NCBI GenBank assembly: GCA_902539235.1
Contig: CACBIC010000008.1
Span: 1-37,551 of the forward strand
Direction of reading: 5' to 3'
Length of the DNA: 37,551 bases
From: an uncultured Pelagibacteraceae bacterium
GTDB taxonomy: Bacteria > Pseudomonadota > Alphaproteobacteria > Pelagibacterales > Pelagibacteraceae
Below the pieces are notes generated by a model. It worked only from the letters and a program-made list of their open reading frames with translations, was not told the DNA's origin and did not search any database. Shown here piece by piece: positions 25,525 through 33,852 of this stretch. Both the position numbers and the translations under genes were made by a program. The first letter of the stretch is position 1; the number at the start of each line of letters is the position of its first letter.

Positions 25525-26150
25525 TGAAGAAATCTAAGCGAGTTAAAAAAAGTAATTCTTGGAGGATTAAGCAACATAGAGATCAGTTTTTCAAGAAATC
25601 TAAAACTTTAGGTTATAGATCTCGGGCATCTTTTAAATTGATTCAACTTAATGATAAATTTAAATTTTTAAAAAAAAACATTAAATTATTAGATCTTGGT
25701 GCAAGTCCTGGTGGATGGTCTCAAGTTGCAAGTAAGTTGATTATATCAGAAAGAATTTTATCTATTGATATTAAAGCCATGGATCCTTTGAAAAATGTGG
25801 AATTTATGAAGTGTGATATCCTGGATGATGATACTAAGAACAAGATAATTAGCTTTTTTAACGGAAAACTCGATGTAATTATATCAGATATGGCTGCCGA
25901 TACGACTGGAAACAAATCTCTCGATTCTATCAGAACAAATCAATTATGCTCTGAAGTAATAAAATTATCATCAAAAATACTTAAACCTAAAGGAGTGTTA
26001 GTTTCCAAGCTATTTATGGGAGATGACTTCCTGGAGGTGAAAAATTTAGCAAAGTCAATGTTTCATTACGTTAATTTTTTTAAACCTGAGTCCAGTAGAA
26101 ACGAATCCAAAGAGACTTATGTACACTGTAAGATTTTAAAGACTTTATAA
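25524..26150 (+). CDS. rlmE: 23S rRNA (uridine-2'-O-)-methyltransferase (FtsJ/RrmJ)
   Basis: Methylates U2552 (E. coli numbering) in the ribosomal A-site loop, a late step in 50S assembly. It has 208 residues. The SAM site is LLDLGASPGGWSQ (55-67). The catalytic tetrad is complete: K38, D122, K162 and E197. The basic N-terminus matches the RNA-binding tail of the family. It is translationally linked to pssA by a one-base overlap, without functional relation. Confidence 0.95.
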   Translation: MKKSKRVKKSNSWRIKQHRDQFFKKSKTLGYRSRASFKLIQLNDKFKFLKKNIKLLDLGASPGGWSQVASKLIISERILSIDIKAMDPLKNVEFMKCDILDDDTKNKIISFFNGKLDVIISDMAADTTGNKSLDSIRTNQLCSEVIKLSSKILKPKGVLVSKLFMGDDFLEVKNLAKSMFHYVNFFKPESSRNESKETYVHCKILKTL

Positions 26151-26176
26151 ATTTTTAAAATTGTTTATAAGTGTAT

Positions 26177-27256
26177 ATGGGTACAATTAAAGAATCTCTA
26201 ACCTTTGATGACGTTTTACTTCTACCAAGATATTCAAATGTTTTGCCTTCAGATACAAATATTTCATTAAATTTAACAAAAAAAATTACTCTCAAGGCGC
26301 CTTTTTTGTCTTCTGCTATGGATACCGTTACAGAGTCTAGAATGGCAATAGCAATAGCTAAATCTGGTGGATTAGGAATAATTCACCGAAATTTGAGCAT
26401 AAAAGACCAAACCAAAGAAATAATTAAAGTAAAGAGTAAAAATTTATTGGTTGGTGCAGCAGTAGGAACTAACAAAGAGGACTTATCAAGATCTAAATCT
26501 TTAATTGATAACGGATGTGATTTAATAGTTGTCGATACAGCTCATGGACATAGTGAAAAAGTTCTTAAAATATTGTCAAAATTAAAAAAAATTAACGGTA
26601 AAATTCCAATTTGTGTAGGAAATATAGCAACAGGGGAGGCTGCAAAAAAATTATATAATTCAGGGGCAGATATAATAAAAGTAGGGATAGGACCCGGATC
26701 TATTTGTACAACAAGAATGGTTGCGGGCATCGGAGTACCTCAAATATCTGCAGTAATGGATGTAAAAAAAGCTCTCAAAAAAAAGAATGTAAAGATAATT
26801 TCTGACGGGGGTATAAAATTTTCTGGAGATATCGCGAAAGCTTTAGCAGCTGGCGCAGATGCAATAATGATGGGGTCAATATTTGCAGGTACTGATGAAA
26901 GTCCAGGTAAAAAATTTAAATATAAAGGTAAACTTTACAAACAATATAGAGGGATGGGATCGATAGGTGCAATGTCTTCAGGATCAGCCAATAGGTACTT
27001 TCAAAAAAATTTTAAAGATAAATCTAAATTTGTTCCGGAAGGAGTTGAAGGCAGAGTAATTTATAAAGGGTCAGTTTCAAAAATTATTTACCAATTAAAA
27101 GGAGGTTTGCGCTCATCAATGGGCTATATAGGAGCAAAAAATCTTAATCAGATTATAAAAAACGCTGAATTTATTAAAATCACTAAGGCTGGATTCTATG
27201 AGAGTATGGTGCATAGTGTAGAAATGACAGAAAAAACAATTAATTTTAAATTATGA
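26177..27256 (+). CDS. guaB: IMP dehydrogenase lacking CBS domains
   Basis: Oxidises IMP to XMP, the committed step to GMP. I take ATG 26177 (359 residues); GTG 26171 is in frame two codons earlier. [33 protein letters not shown] with catalytic C177, [37 protein letters not shown] and the flap PEGVEGRV are all present. The usual pair of CBS regulatory domains of about 120 residues is absent: [15 protein letters not shown] runs directly into LLVGAAVG. Normal enzymes are about 490 residues. The stop overlaps the next ATG by four bases. Confidence 0.96.
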   Translation: MGTIKESLTFDDVLLLPRYSNVLPSDTNISLNLTKKITLKAPFLSSAMDTVTESRMAIAIAKSGGLGIIHRNLSIKDQTKEIIKVKSKNLLVGAAVGTNKEDLSRSKSLIDNGCDLIVVDTAHGHSEKVLKILSKLKKINGKIPICVGNIATGEAAKKLYNSGADIIKVGIGPGSICTTRMVAGIGVPQISAVMDVKKALKKKNVKIISDGGIKFSGDIAKALAAGADAIMMGSIFAGTDESPGKKFKYKGKLYKQYRGMGSIGAMSSGSANRYFQKNFKDKSKFVPEGVEGRVIYKGSVSKIIYQLKGGLRSSMGYIGAKNLNQIIKNAEFIKITKAGFYESMVHSVEMTEKTINFKL

Positions 27257-27675
27257 AAATCAAAATAATTACTATAATTTTAATTATAATTATTTTTCCA
27301 AATAAAATATTCGCTAGTACCAAATTTTTTCAGCAAGGACTAGATCTTTATAACGAAAAAAAATATAATGAGGCTAAATTTAAATTTGAACAGGATTTAG
27401 TAATAAATCCTAAAAGTGAGATGTCATATTTGTATTTATCAAAAATATTCAAAAACTTAGATAAAAAAAATTTAGAAGAACAAAACCTAAATTCAGTCAT
27501 TTTATTAAACCCTAAAAATGAAGAAGCGATATACTATTTAGCAAGACTTAAGCTAGATTCTTCTGACTATAAGCAGAGTAAAGAATTAAATGATAGATTG
27601 ATTGATTTATGCTCTAAATTTTGTGGTGAAAGCAAGAAATTAAAAATAGAAATTGAAAATTTATCAAAGAAATAA
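27253..27675 (+). CDS. small secreted TPR-repeat protein between guaB and guaA
   Basis: A 140-residue protein with a signal peptide (about residues 1-21, ending NKIFAS). After it come two to three TPR-like repeats: FFQQGLDLYNEKKYNEAKFKFEQDLVINP, then SYLYLSKIFKNLDKKNLEEQNLNSVILLNP, then EAIYYLARLKLDSSDYKQSKELNDRLIDL. Two cysteines near the end (C120, C124; LCSKFCGES) could form a disulfide in the periplasm. It overlaps guaB by four bases and touches guaA with no gap, so it is cotranscribed with GMP synthesis genes for no evident reason. Function unknown; a periplasmic scaffold is the only structural suggestion. Confidence 0.75.
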   Translation: MKIKIITIILIIIIFPNKIFASTKFFQQGLDLYNEKKYNEAKFKFEQDLVINPKSEMSYLYLSKIFKNLDKKNLEEQNLNSVILLNPKNEEAIYYLARLKLDSSDYKQSKELNDRLIDLCSKFCGESKKLKIEIENLSKK

Positions 27676-29235
27676 ATGCAATTTCACAATGTTAAGGAAA
27701 AAGTTTTAATTATCGATTTTGGGTCCCAAGTAACTAAATTAATCGCAAGGAGAGTAAGAGATCTGGGTGTTTTTTCAGAAATTATAACTCCTAAAGAAAT
27801 TAAAAGTGTTAAAGATTTTAATTCTATTAGAGGCATCATACTTTCTGGTGGACCATCAACAGTGACTAAAGAAAAATTTGAAAGAGTGCCTAAAGAAATT
27901 TTTTCAAAAAAAATACCGATATTTGGAATATGTTATGGCCTGCAATTAATCGCAAAATTATACGGTGGTAAAATTAAGTCCTCGAAAAGAAAAAGAGAAT
28001 TCGGGAGGGCATTTATATTTAAAAGAAGACGTTCAGAATTAACAAAAAATTTCTTTAAGAGTAAAAGCTCAGTTTGGATGAGCCATGAAGATGCGGTTGT
28101 AAAATTACCAAAAAATTTTCAAGTTATTGCTTATACTAAAGACTCTAGATTAACAATTATTGAGAATAAAAAAAAAAAAATCTATGGAGTCCAGTTCCAT
28201 CCTGAAATAACTCATACAGATAATGGAAAACAAATATTTAAAAACTTTTTATTTTCAATTTGCAAAATTAAAAAAAGATGGAATGTAGCATCTCAAAAAA
28301 CTAAACTAATTAATGATGTAAAAAATATTGTTCAAAAAGATAAAGTTCTTTGCGCATTATCAGGCGGAGTAGACAGTAGTGTCGTAGCGCTTTTAATTAA
28401 TAAGGCAATTAAAAAAAACTTGATTTGTATTATGGTTGATACAGGTTTAATGCGTAAAAATGAGTTTAAATATAATTATAAAATCTTTAGGAAAAAATAT
28501 AAACTTAACGTGAAGTTAATTAATGCCTCTAAAATCTTTCTTAAAAAATTAAAAAATGTTTCTAATCCAGAAAAAAAGAGGAAAATTATTGGTAAGTTAT
28601 TTATTAAGATATTTGAAAAAGAGTCAAAAAAATTTAAAAACATAAAATATCTTGCTCAAGGAACACTTTATCCAGATGTAATTGAAAGCAAGTCTTCTAC
28701 AGGAAGTAAATCCTCAAAAATAAAATCACACCATAATGTAGGTGGACTTCCAAAAAAAATGAATTTAAAATTAATTGAACCATTAAAAGAATTTTTTAAA
28801 GACGAAGTAAGAATTTTAGGAAACTCTTTAGGACTTTCAAAAAAAATATGTTATAGACATCCATTCCCTGGGCCAGGTTTAGCAATAAGAATTATTGGCA
28901 ATATAACAATAGAAAAAATTAAAATACTTCAAGAAGCAGATTTTATTTATATGAATGAATTATTAAAAAATAATTTATATGATAAAATTTGGCAAGCTTA
29001 TGCAGCTCTTCTACCAGTAAAAACAGTAGGTGTTATGGGTGACTCCAGAACTTATGAATATACTTGTTTGCTAAGAGCAGTTACTTCTGAAGATGGCATG
29101 TCTGCGGATTATTTTAATTTTCCCAAATCTTTCTTAGATAGAATTTCAAATAAGATTGTAAATAATGTAAAAGGTATCAATAGAGTTGTTTATGATATTA
29201 GCTCAAAACCACCAAGCACAATTGAGCTAGAGTAA
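27676..29235 (+). CDS. guaA: GMP synthase (glutamine-hydrolysing)
   Basis: Amidates XMP to GMP; 519 residues. The class I glutaminase domain has nucleophile C86 in GICYGLQL and the His-Glu pair in [15 protein letters not shown]. The ATP-pyrophosphatase domain has the P-loop [13 protein letters not shown], and the C-terminal dimerisation domain contains [14 protein letters not shown] and the terminal KPPSTIELE. It is very lysine-rich, and a 13-base A run at 28168-28180 encodes four lysines plus the start of an isoleucine codon. It is downstream of guaB in the same run. Confidence 0.97.
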   Translation: MQFHNVKEKVLIIDFGSQVTKLIARRVRDLGVFSEIITPKEIKSVKDFNSIRGIILSGGPSTVTKEKFERVPKEIFSKKIPIFGICYGLQLIAKLYGGKIKSSKRKREFGRAFIFKRRRSELTKNFFKSKSSVWMSHEDAVVKLPKNFQVIAYTKDSRLTIIENKKKKIYGVQFHPEITHTDNGKQIFKNFLFSICKIKKRWNVASQKTKLINDVKNIVQKDKVLCALSGGVDSSVVALLINKAIKKNLICIMVDTGLMRKNEFKYNYKIFRKKYKLNVKLINASKIFLKKLKNVSNPEKKRKIIGKLFIKIFEKESKKFKNIKYLAQGTLYPDVIESKSSTGSKSSKIKSHHNVGGLPKKMNLKLIEPLKEFFKDEVRILGNSLGLSKKICYRHPFPGPGLAIRIIGNITIEKIKILQEADFIYMNELLKNNLYDKIWQAYAALLPVKTVGVMGDSRTYEYTCLLRAVTSEDGMSADYFNFPKSFLDRISNKIVNNVKGINRVVYDISSKPPSTIELE

Positions 29236-29248
29236 GATTTTATAAAAA

Positions 29249-30037
29249 ATGAAAAAAAAAATAACGAATATTTTAAATAAAAAAAGAAAATCAAAAATTG
29301 TAAGTTTAACAGCTTACTCAAAAAATATAGCTGAGATACTTGATAAGTATTGCGATATAGTTTTAGTAGGAGACTCAATGGCAAATGTTCTTTATGGACA
29401 CAAAGATACGCATAAAATAAGCTTACAAAATATTATTCAACACACTTTAAGTGTTAAAAAAGGTATAAAAAAATCTTTACTAGTTGTTGATATGCCTAAA
29501 GGATCTTATAGCAATAAAAGACTTGCCTTAAAAAATGCGAGAAAAATAATGAATTTTACTAGATGTGATGCTGTCAAAATAGAAAGCAATAAGAAAAATT
29601 TTAGTATTATTTATGAGTTAGTTAAAGCAAAAATACCAGTTATGGGACACATTGGTTTCACACCACAATTTCAAAAAAAATTTAAAATTCAAGGAGACTC
29701 AATTAATGCAATGAATAAACTTTTAAAAGAGGCATTAACAATAGAAAAAGCTGGAGCTTTTTCTTTAGTTCTAGAGTGTTTAACGCCTAAAGCATCAAAG
29801 CTGATTACTAATAATCTTAAAATACCTACAATAGGAATAGGATCATCTTCGAATTGTGATGGTCAAATACTTGTTACAGATGATATGCTTGGAATGAGTG
29901 GTTTTTATCCTAAATTTGTTAAAAAATATGCATTACTAAATAGAATAATTGAAAAAGCTGTAAAAAAATATACTAGAGAGGTAAAACTGAAAAAATTTCC
30001 CGCAAAGAAAAATTTTTTAAATGGAAGAAAATATTGA
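29249..30037 (+). CDS. panB: 3-methyl-2-oxobutanoate hydroxymethyltransferase
   Basis: Adds a hydroxymethyl group from methylene-tetrahydrofolate to alpha-ketoisovalerate, the first step to pantothenate and CoA. It has 262 residues. Metal ligands D42 (LVGDSMANV) and D81 (VVDMPKGSY), the substrate-region lysine and glutamate K110/E112 (AVKIES), GHIGFTPQ and catalytic E176 (LVLECLTP) are in place. panC and panE are not in the window. Its last 17 bases overlap the next gene. Confidence 0.95.
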   Translation: MKKKITNILNKKRKSKIVSLTAYSKNIAEILDKYCDIVLVGDSMANVLYGHKDTHKISLQNIIQHTLSVKKGIKKSLLVVDMPKGSYSNKRLALKNARKIMNFTRCDAVKIESNKKNFSIIYELVKAKIPVMGHIGFTPQFQKKFKIQGDSINAMNKLLKEALTIEKAGAFSLVLECLTPKASKLITNNLKIPTIGIGSSSNCDGQILVTDDMLGMSGFYPKFVKKYALLNRIIEKAVKKYTREVKLKKFPAKKNFLNGRKY

Positions 30038-30530
30038 AAAAAAACAAGAATTAAAAAGTAGGTTAATACACTTTTTTGATAAAAATAAATTTAAATTTTT
30101 TATTCTAATCTCATTAATAGTTATCACTATTTTTGCTCTTTCATTGTTTCAAATAAATGTTAAAAAAAAGAATAGTTTAATCGCAGAAAAATATATTCAA
30201 GCAGGAATTTACTTAGCTAATAAGAAAAATGCTGATGCAACATTAATTTTTGAGGAAATAATAGAAAGTAAAAATAAATTTTATTCAATTTTATCTTTGA
30301 ATACAATTTTAGAAAAAAAACTCTTAACTGACAAAGAGAAAATTTTACAACTTTTTGAAAAAACGGAAAAAATTATAGAGACTAAAGATCAAAGAGACTT
30401 AATAAAATTTAAAAAAGCACTATTTCTTATAAATAATTCAGAATTTGAGAAGGGAAAAAAAATATTACAAGATATAGCAAGTTCAAAATCAGATCTAAAA
30501 TTTTTAGCAGAAGAAATTCTTTCAAATTAG
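30021..30530 (+). CDS. YfgM-like single-span membrane protein (tentative)
   Basis: A 169-residue protein with a charged cytoplasmic N-terminus, one transmembrane helix (about 26-46, FFILISLIVITIFALSLF) and a helical, TPR-like periplasmic domain (EKYIQAGIYLANKKNADATLIFEEII and later repeats). This matches YfgM/UPF0070-type proteins, which sit at the SecYEG translocon and help periplasmic folding. The strongest support is context: a BamB-like gene follows after 8 bases, the same order as yfgM-bamB in many proteobacteria. Sequence similarity alone is weak, hence the modest confidence. Confidence 0.55.
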   Translation: MEENIEKKQELKSRLIHFFDKNKFKFFILISLIVITIFALSLFQINVKKKNSLIAEKYIQAGIYLANKKNADATLIFEEIIESKNKFYSILSLNTILEKKLLTDKEKILQLFEKTEKIIETKDQRDLIKFKKALFLINNSEFEKGKKILQDIASSKSDLKFLAEEILSN

Positions 30531-30538
30531 CATTCCTA

Positions 30539-31864
30539 ATGAAATTCTTTTTAATATATCTACTCTTTATATTCTTAAATAATTGTTCTTTTGATAATAA
30601 ATCAGGTATTTGGAAAAATGAGAACAACATTGATAAAAACCAAAAAGATTCTTTCAGCCAGTTTAAAAATATATCTACTTCAATAGACCCATTTACAGAA
30701 ATAGTTCAAATAAAAAAAAATTACAAGTTTGAATTAAGTGAAAAAATTAACCTTTCTTCCTGGAAACAAATTCATCTTAACCAAAACAATAACCTCAACA
30801 ATTTTGAATATAAAAATTTGAACGAGCTTTTTTTTAAAAGCAAAAAAATTTCAAATTACAAAGTAAGCGATCATATATTATATGAGGATGGAAACATTAT
30901 AAATAGTGATTTAAAAGGAAATATAAATATTTTCTCTGTACCAAATAATAAAATTCTAACAAAATTTAATTTTTATAAAAAAAAATACAAAAAGATAAAA
31001 AAAAAACTTAATCTGATTGTTGAAAATAATATTATCTACGTATCTGATAATTTTGGGTATCTTTATGCGTACAATTACCTCGAAGAAAGATTATTATGGG
31101 CAAAAAATTATAATATACCTTTTAGGTCAAATTTAAAAATACATGATGATATAATTTTTGCGGCAAATCAAAATAATAATTTATTCTTTTTTGATAAATT
31201 AAGCGGTGAAATTTTGAAACAAATTCCAACAGAAGAAACTATGGTAAAAAACAATTTCATAAACAGTTTGTCATTAGACAGAAAGAACATATTTTTTTTG
31301 AATACTTATGGTTCATTATACTCAATAAATATAAATTCTAAGAGAATTAATTGGTATTTAAACTTGAATCAATCATTAGATGTCAATCCTAATAATATAT
31401 TTTATGGAAGCCAACTTGTAAATTTTGGTGATAAAATAATTACTTCCTCAAATCAATTTTTATATGTAATTGATAGTAATTCAGGGTCTATTCTAAGCAA
31501 AAAAAATTTTCCAATTACTATCAATCCTTTAATAAATAATGATATTTTATTTTTGGTAAGCAAAAAAAATTTTCTAATTTCACTAGATTTAAAGAAAGAT
31601 GAAATTATTTACTCTTATGATATAAATAAAAAAATTGCAGATTTTTTAAAAATAAAAAAAAAAAATGCAGATATAAAAAACATAATAATGGCAGAAGGTA
31701 AATTATTGTTATTTTTAAAAAATTCTCACATTTTAGTTTTTAATACTCAAGGCAAGCTTGAGAAAGTGAATAAATTACCAGCAAAAATAATCACTTTCCC
31801 TATTCTCATTGAAAATAAAATTCTTTTTTTAGATAAAAAAAATAGACTCACAATTGTTAATTAA
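30539..31864 (+). CDS. bamB: BamB-like PQQ beta-propeller outer-membrane assembly lipoprotein
   Basis: A 441-residue protein with a short hydrophobic leader and a Cys (C16, FIFLNNC), an atypical lipobox consistent with a lipoprotein. Seven or so blade-like repeats are visible, each with a strand, a loop and a W/F or Y-containing turn: for example NIIYVSDNFGYLYAYN, DIIFAANQNNNLFFFDKLSGEIL, NIFFLNTYGSLYSININ and NQFLYVIDSNSGSIL. BamB is the scaffold of the BAM complex that folds outer-membrane proteins such as the TolC-family channel. The gene der, which usually follows bamB, is not here; instead purF converges with a four-base stop-codon overlap. A 12-base A run lies at 31654-31665. Confidence 0.75.
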   Translation: MKFFLIYLLFIFLNNCSFDNKSGIWKNENNIDKNQKDSFSQFKNISTSIDPFTEIVQIKKNYKFELSEKINLSSWKQIHLNQNNNLNNFEYKNLNELFFKSKKISNYKVSDHILYEDGNIINSDLKGNINIFSVPNNKILTKFNFYKKKYKKIKKKLNLIVENNIIYVSDNFGYLYAYNYLEERLLWAKNYNIPFRSNLKIHDDIIFAANQNNNLFFFDKLSGEILKQIPTEETMVKNNFINSLSLDRKNIFFLNTYGSLYSININSKRINWYLNLNQSLDVNPNNIFYGSQLVNFGDKIITSSNQFLYVIDSNSGSILSKKNFPITINPLINNDILFLVSKKNFLISLDLKKDEIIYSYDINKKIADFLKIKKKNADIKNIIMAEGKLLLFLKNSHILVFNTQGKLEKVNKLPAKIITFPILIENKILFLDKKNRLTIVN

Positions 31865-33342
31865 CTATTAGACTTACCACTAAGTAAGGATAATTGTCTT
31901 ACTTTATATCCATGCAAATTATCATATGGTTTGATTGGGTAATCTCCCGTAAAATAATGGTCGCTAAATTGAGGATAATTAGAATTTCTTAAGCTGCCGG
32001 TTAAAGCCTTATAAAGACCGTTTATACTTAAAAATTTTAAACTTTGAGCTTTTATATATTTACACATTTCATCTAAACTTTTTTCATGAGCAAGCAATTC
32101 TTTTTTCGTTGGCATATCAACTCCATAAAAATCTGGAAATTTAATTTCCGGGCAAGCTATTCTTACGTGAACCTCTTTTGCTCCAGCTTCATAAAGCATT
32201 TTAACAATTTTATGACAAGTTGTACCTCTAACTAATGAGTCATCTATCAAAATTATAGATTTATTTTTCACTATAGTTCTCGTGGAACTCAATTTTAATT
32301 TAACACCTAAACTTCTGATATTTTGTGTAGGTTCAATAAAAGTTCTACCTACATAGTGATTTCTAATTAATCCTAATTCAAATTGTTTTCCGGACTCTTT
32401 GGCAAAACCTAGAGATGCAGGAACGCCTGAGTCTGGAACTGGCACCACTAAATCAGCTTTTAAATCAGATTCTTTAGCTAATTCTATTCCAAGATTTTTT
32501 CTATATTCATAAGCACATTTTCCATTGATAAGACTGTCAGGTCTCGCAAAATATATGTATTCAAATACACAAGGTCTCGGTTTTTGTTTTGGAAAAGGTT
32601 TGATACTTTGCAACTTATTATTTTCAATTACTACTATTTCTCCATTGCTAACCTCTCTTACAAATGTAGCTCCAACAATATCAAGCGCACATGTTTCTGA
32701 AGCAAAAATAAATGAATTGTTTAATTTTCCAATTACTAGTGGTCTTATGCCATAAGGATCTCTTACTCCAACTAATTTTTTATTTGTCATTAATAAAAGT
32801 GAATATCCACCTTGAATTTGAAACAAAGCGTCAACTAATTTATCTAAAAATTTATCTCTTTTTGATTTCGCTATTAATTGAACTATAGTTTCCGTATCAC
32901 TAGTAGTTCTAAAAATTGCCCCGTCCTTAACTAGAGCCTCTCTAAGCTGCAGAGCATTAGTCAAGTTTCCGTTGTGAGCTACGCTTAATCCACCCATGTG
33001 TAAATCAGCAAAAAAAGGCTGTATATTTCTTAACGAAGTTTCCCCTGTAGTTGAGTATCTATTATGACCAATAGCGAATGTTCCAGGTAATTTTTTAAGA
33101 GTTTCAGAATCAGTAAAATGATCACCAACTAAACCCTGTCTTTTTTCAGAATGATAGTTTTTACCATCGAATGAAACTATTCCACATCCCTCTTGACCTC
33201 TGTGTTGAAGCGCATGCAAACCTAGAGCCACCAATGCAGCCGAGTCCGTATGATTTGATATGCCAAAAATACCACACTCCTCTCTTAATTTATCTATTTT
33301 AGAATTTTTCAATTTTTTCTTTCGTATTTTCAAAATCTTCAC
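31861..33342 (-). CDS. purF: amidophosphoribosyltransferase
   Basis: First step of purine synthesis, PRPP + glutamine to phosphoribosylamine. It has 493 residues as read from GTG 33342. The N-terminal-nucleophile glutaminase starts with C23 (LREECGIFGI), implying a propeptide of about 22 residues that is removed. Other motifs are LQHRGQEGCGI, GHNRYSTTGE, AHNGNLTNA and the PRPP loop ILIDDSLVRGTTC. The GTG start overlaps cvpA by 44 bases; a TTG at 33312 would shorten the overlap to 14 bases and the propeptide to 12 residues, closer to the usual size. The start is unresolved, the function is not. Confidence 0.97.
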   Translation of the reverse strand: MKILKIRKKKLKNSKIDKLREECGIFGISNHTDSAALVALGLHALQHRGQEGCGIVSFDGKNYHSEKRQGLVGDHFTDSETLKKLPGTFAIGHNRYSTTGETSLRNIQPFFADLHMGGLSVAHNGNLTNALQLREALVKDGAIFRTTSDTETIVQLIAKSKRDKFLDKLVDALFQIQGGYSLLLMTNKKLVGVRDPYGIRPLVIGKLNNSFIFASETCALDIVGATFVREVSNGEIVVIENNKLQSIKPFPKQKPRPCVFEYIYFARPDSLINGKCAYEYRKNLGIELAKESDLKADLVVPVPDSGVPASLGFAKESGKQFELGLIRNHYVGRTFIEPTQNIRSLGVKLKLSSTRTIVKNKSIILIDDSLVRGTTCHKIVKMLYEAGAKEVHVRIACPEIKFPDFYGVDMPTKKELLAHEKSLDEMCKYIKAQSLKFLSINGLYKALTGSLRNSNYPQFSDHYFTGDYPIKPYDNLHGYKVRQLSLLSGKSNS

Positions 33343-33844
33343 CAGATGGAAACTCTTTTACCAATATATTACTACCTTTCTGAATTATATTAAATGAAAT
33401 GGCCTCCTCAGCTGATATACCCCAATTATTGTATGGATAAAACCAATTTAATATTGAAAATATACACACTGATATTACGTAACCTTTAAAAAAACCAAAT
33501 AATATGCCGAAAGTTTTATCTATAGAACCAACACCAGTCCACGTAACAGCTCTACTGATGGATTTTCCAATTACTATTGTTAAAAATAACGTTATAATAA
33601 AAATCCCAGCTCCAAGACCTACATTGTTAATAAATTCTGAGTCGATGTAATTTTTTACCACTGGTTGAAGTTTTGGCACTAAAATAATTGTAACAATTGT
33701 TGAAACTATCCATTTCATGGATGATATTAAGCTTAAAGAAAACCCTTTCATAAAACATTGAATTATAGAATAGATAAAAATTAAGGAAATAAAGACATCA
33801 AATAAATTTATATTTTTAATAAGTTCTATAGAATCATTCACCAT
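33299..33844 (-). CDS. cvpA: CvpA family membrane protein
   Basis: A 181-residue inner-membrane protein with four hydrophobic segments (about 15-35, 38-58, 73-97 and 112-135) and family features MKGFSLSLISSMKW and GFFKGYVIS. CvpA, named from colicin V production, is widely linked to purF and affects envelope integrity or purine-operon phenotypes by an unclear mechanism. It lies 8 bases after the RND exporter gene and overlaps purF, so a cotranscribed unit is likely. Confidence 0.9.
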   Translation of the reverse strand: MVNDSIELIKNINLFDVFISLIFIYSIIQCFMKGFSLSLISSMKWIVSTIVTIILVPKLQPVVKNYIDSEFINNVGLGAGIFIITLFLTIVIGKSISRAVTWTGVGSIDKTFGILFGFFKGYVISVCIFSILNWFYPYNNWGISAEEAISFNIIQKGSNILVKEFPSGEDFENTKEKIEKF

Positions 33845-33852
33845 ATTTATCT

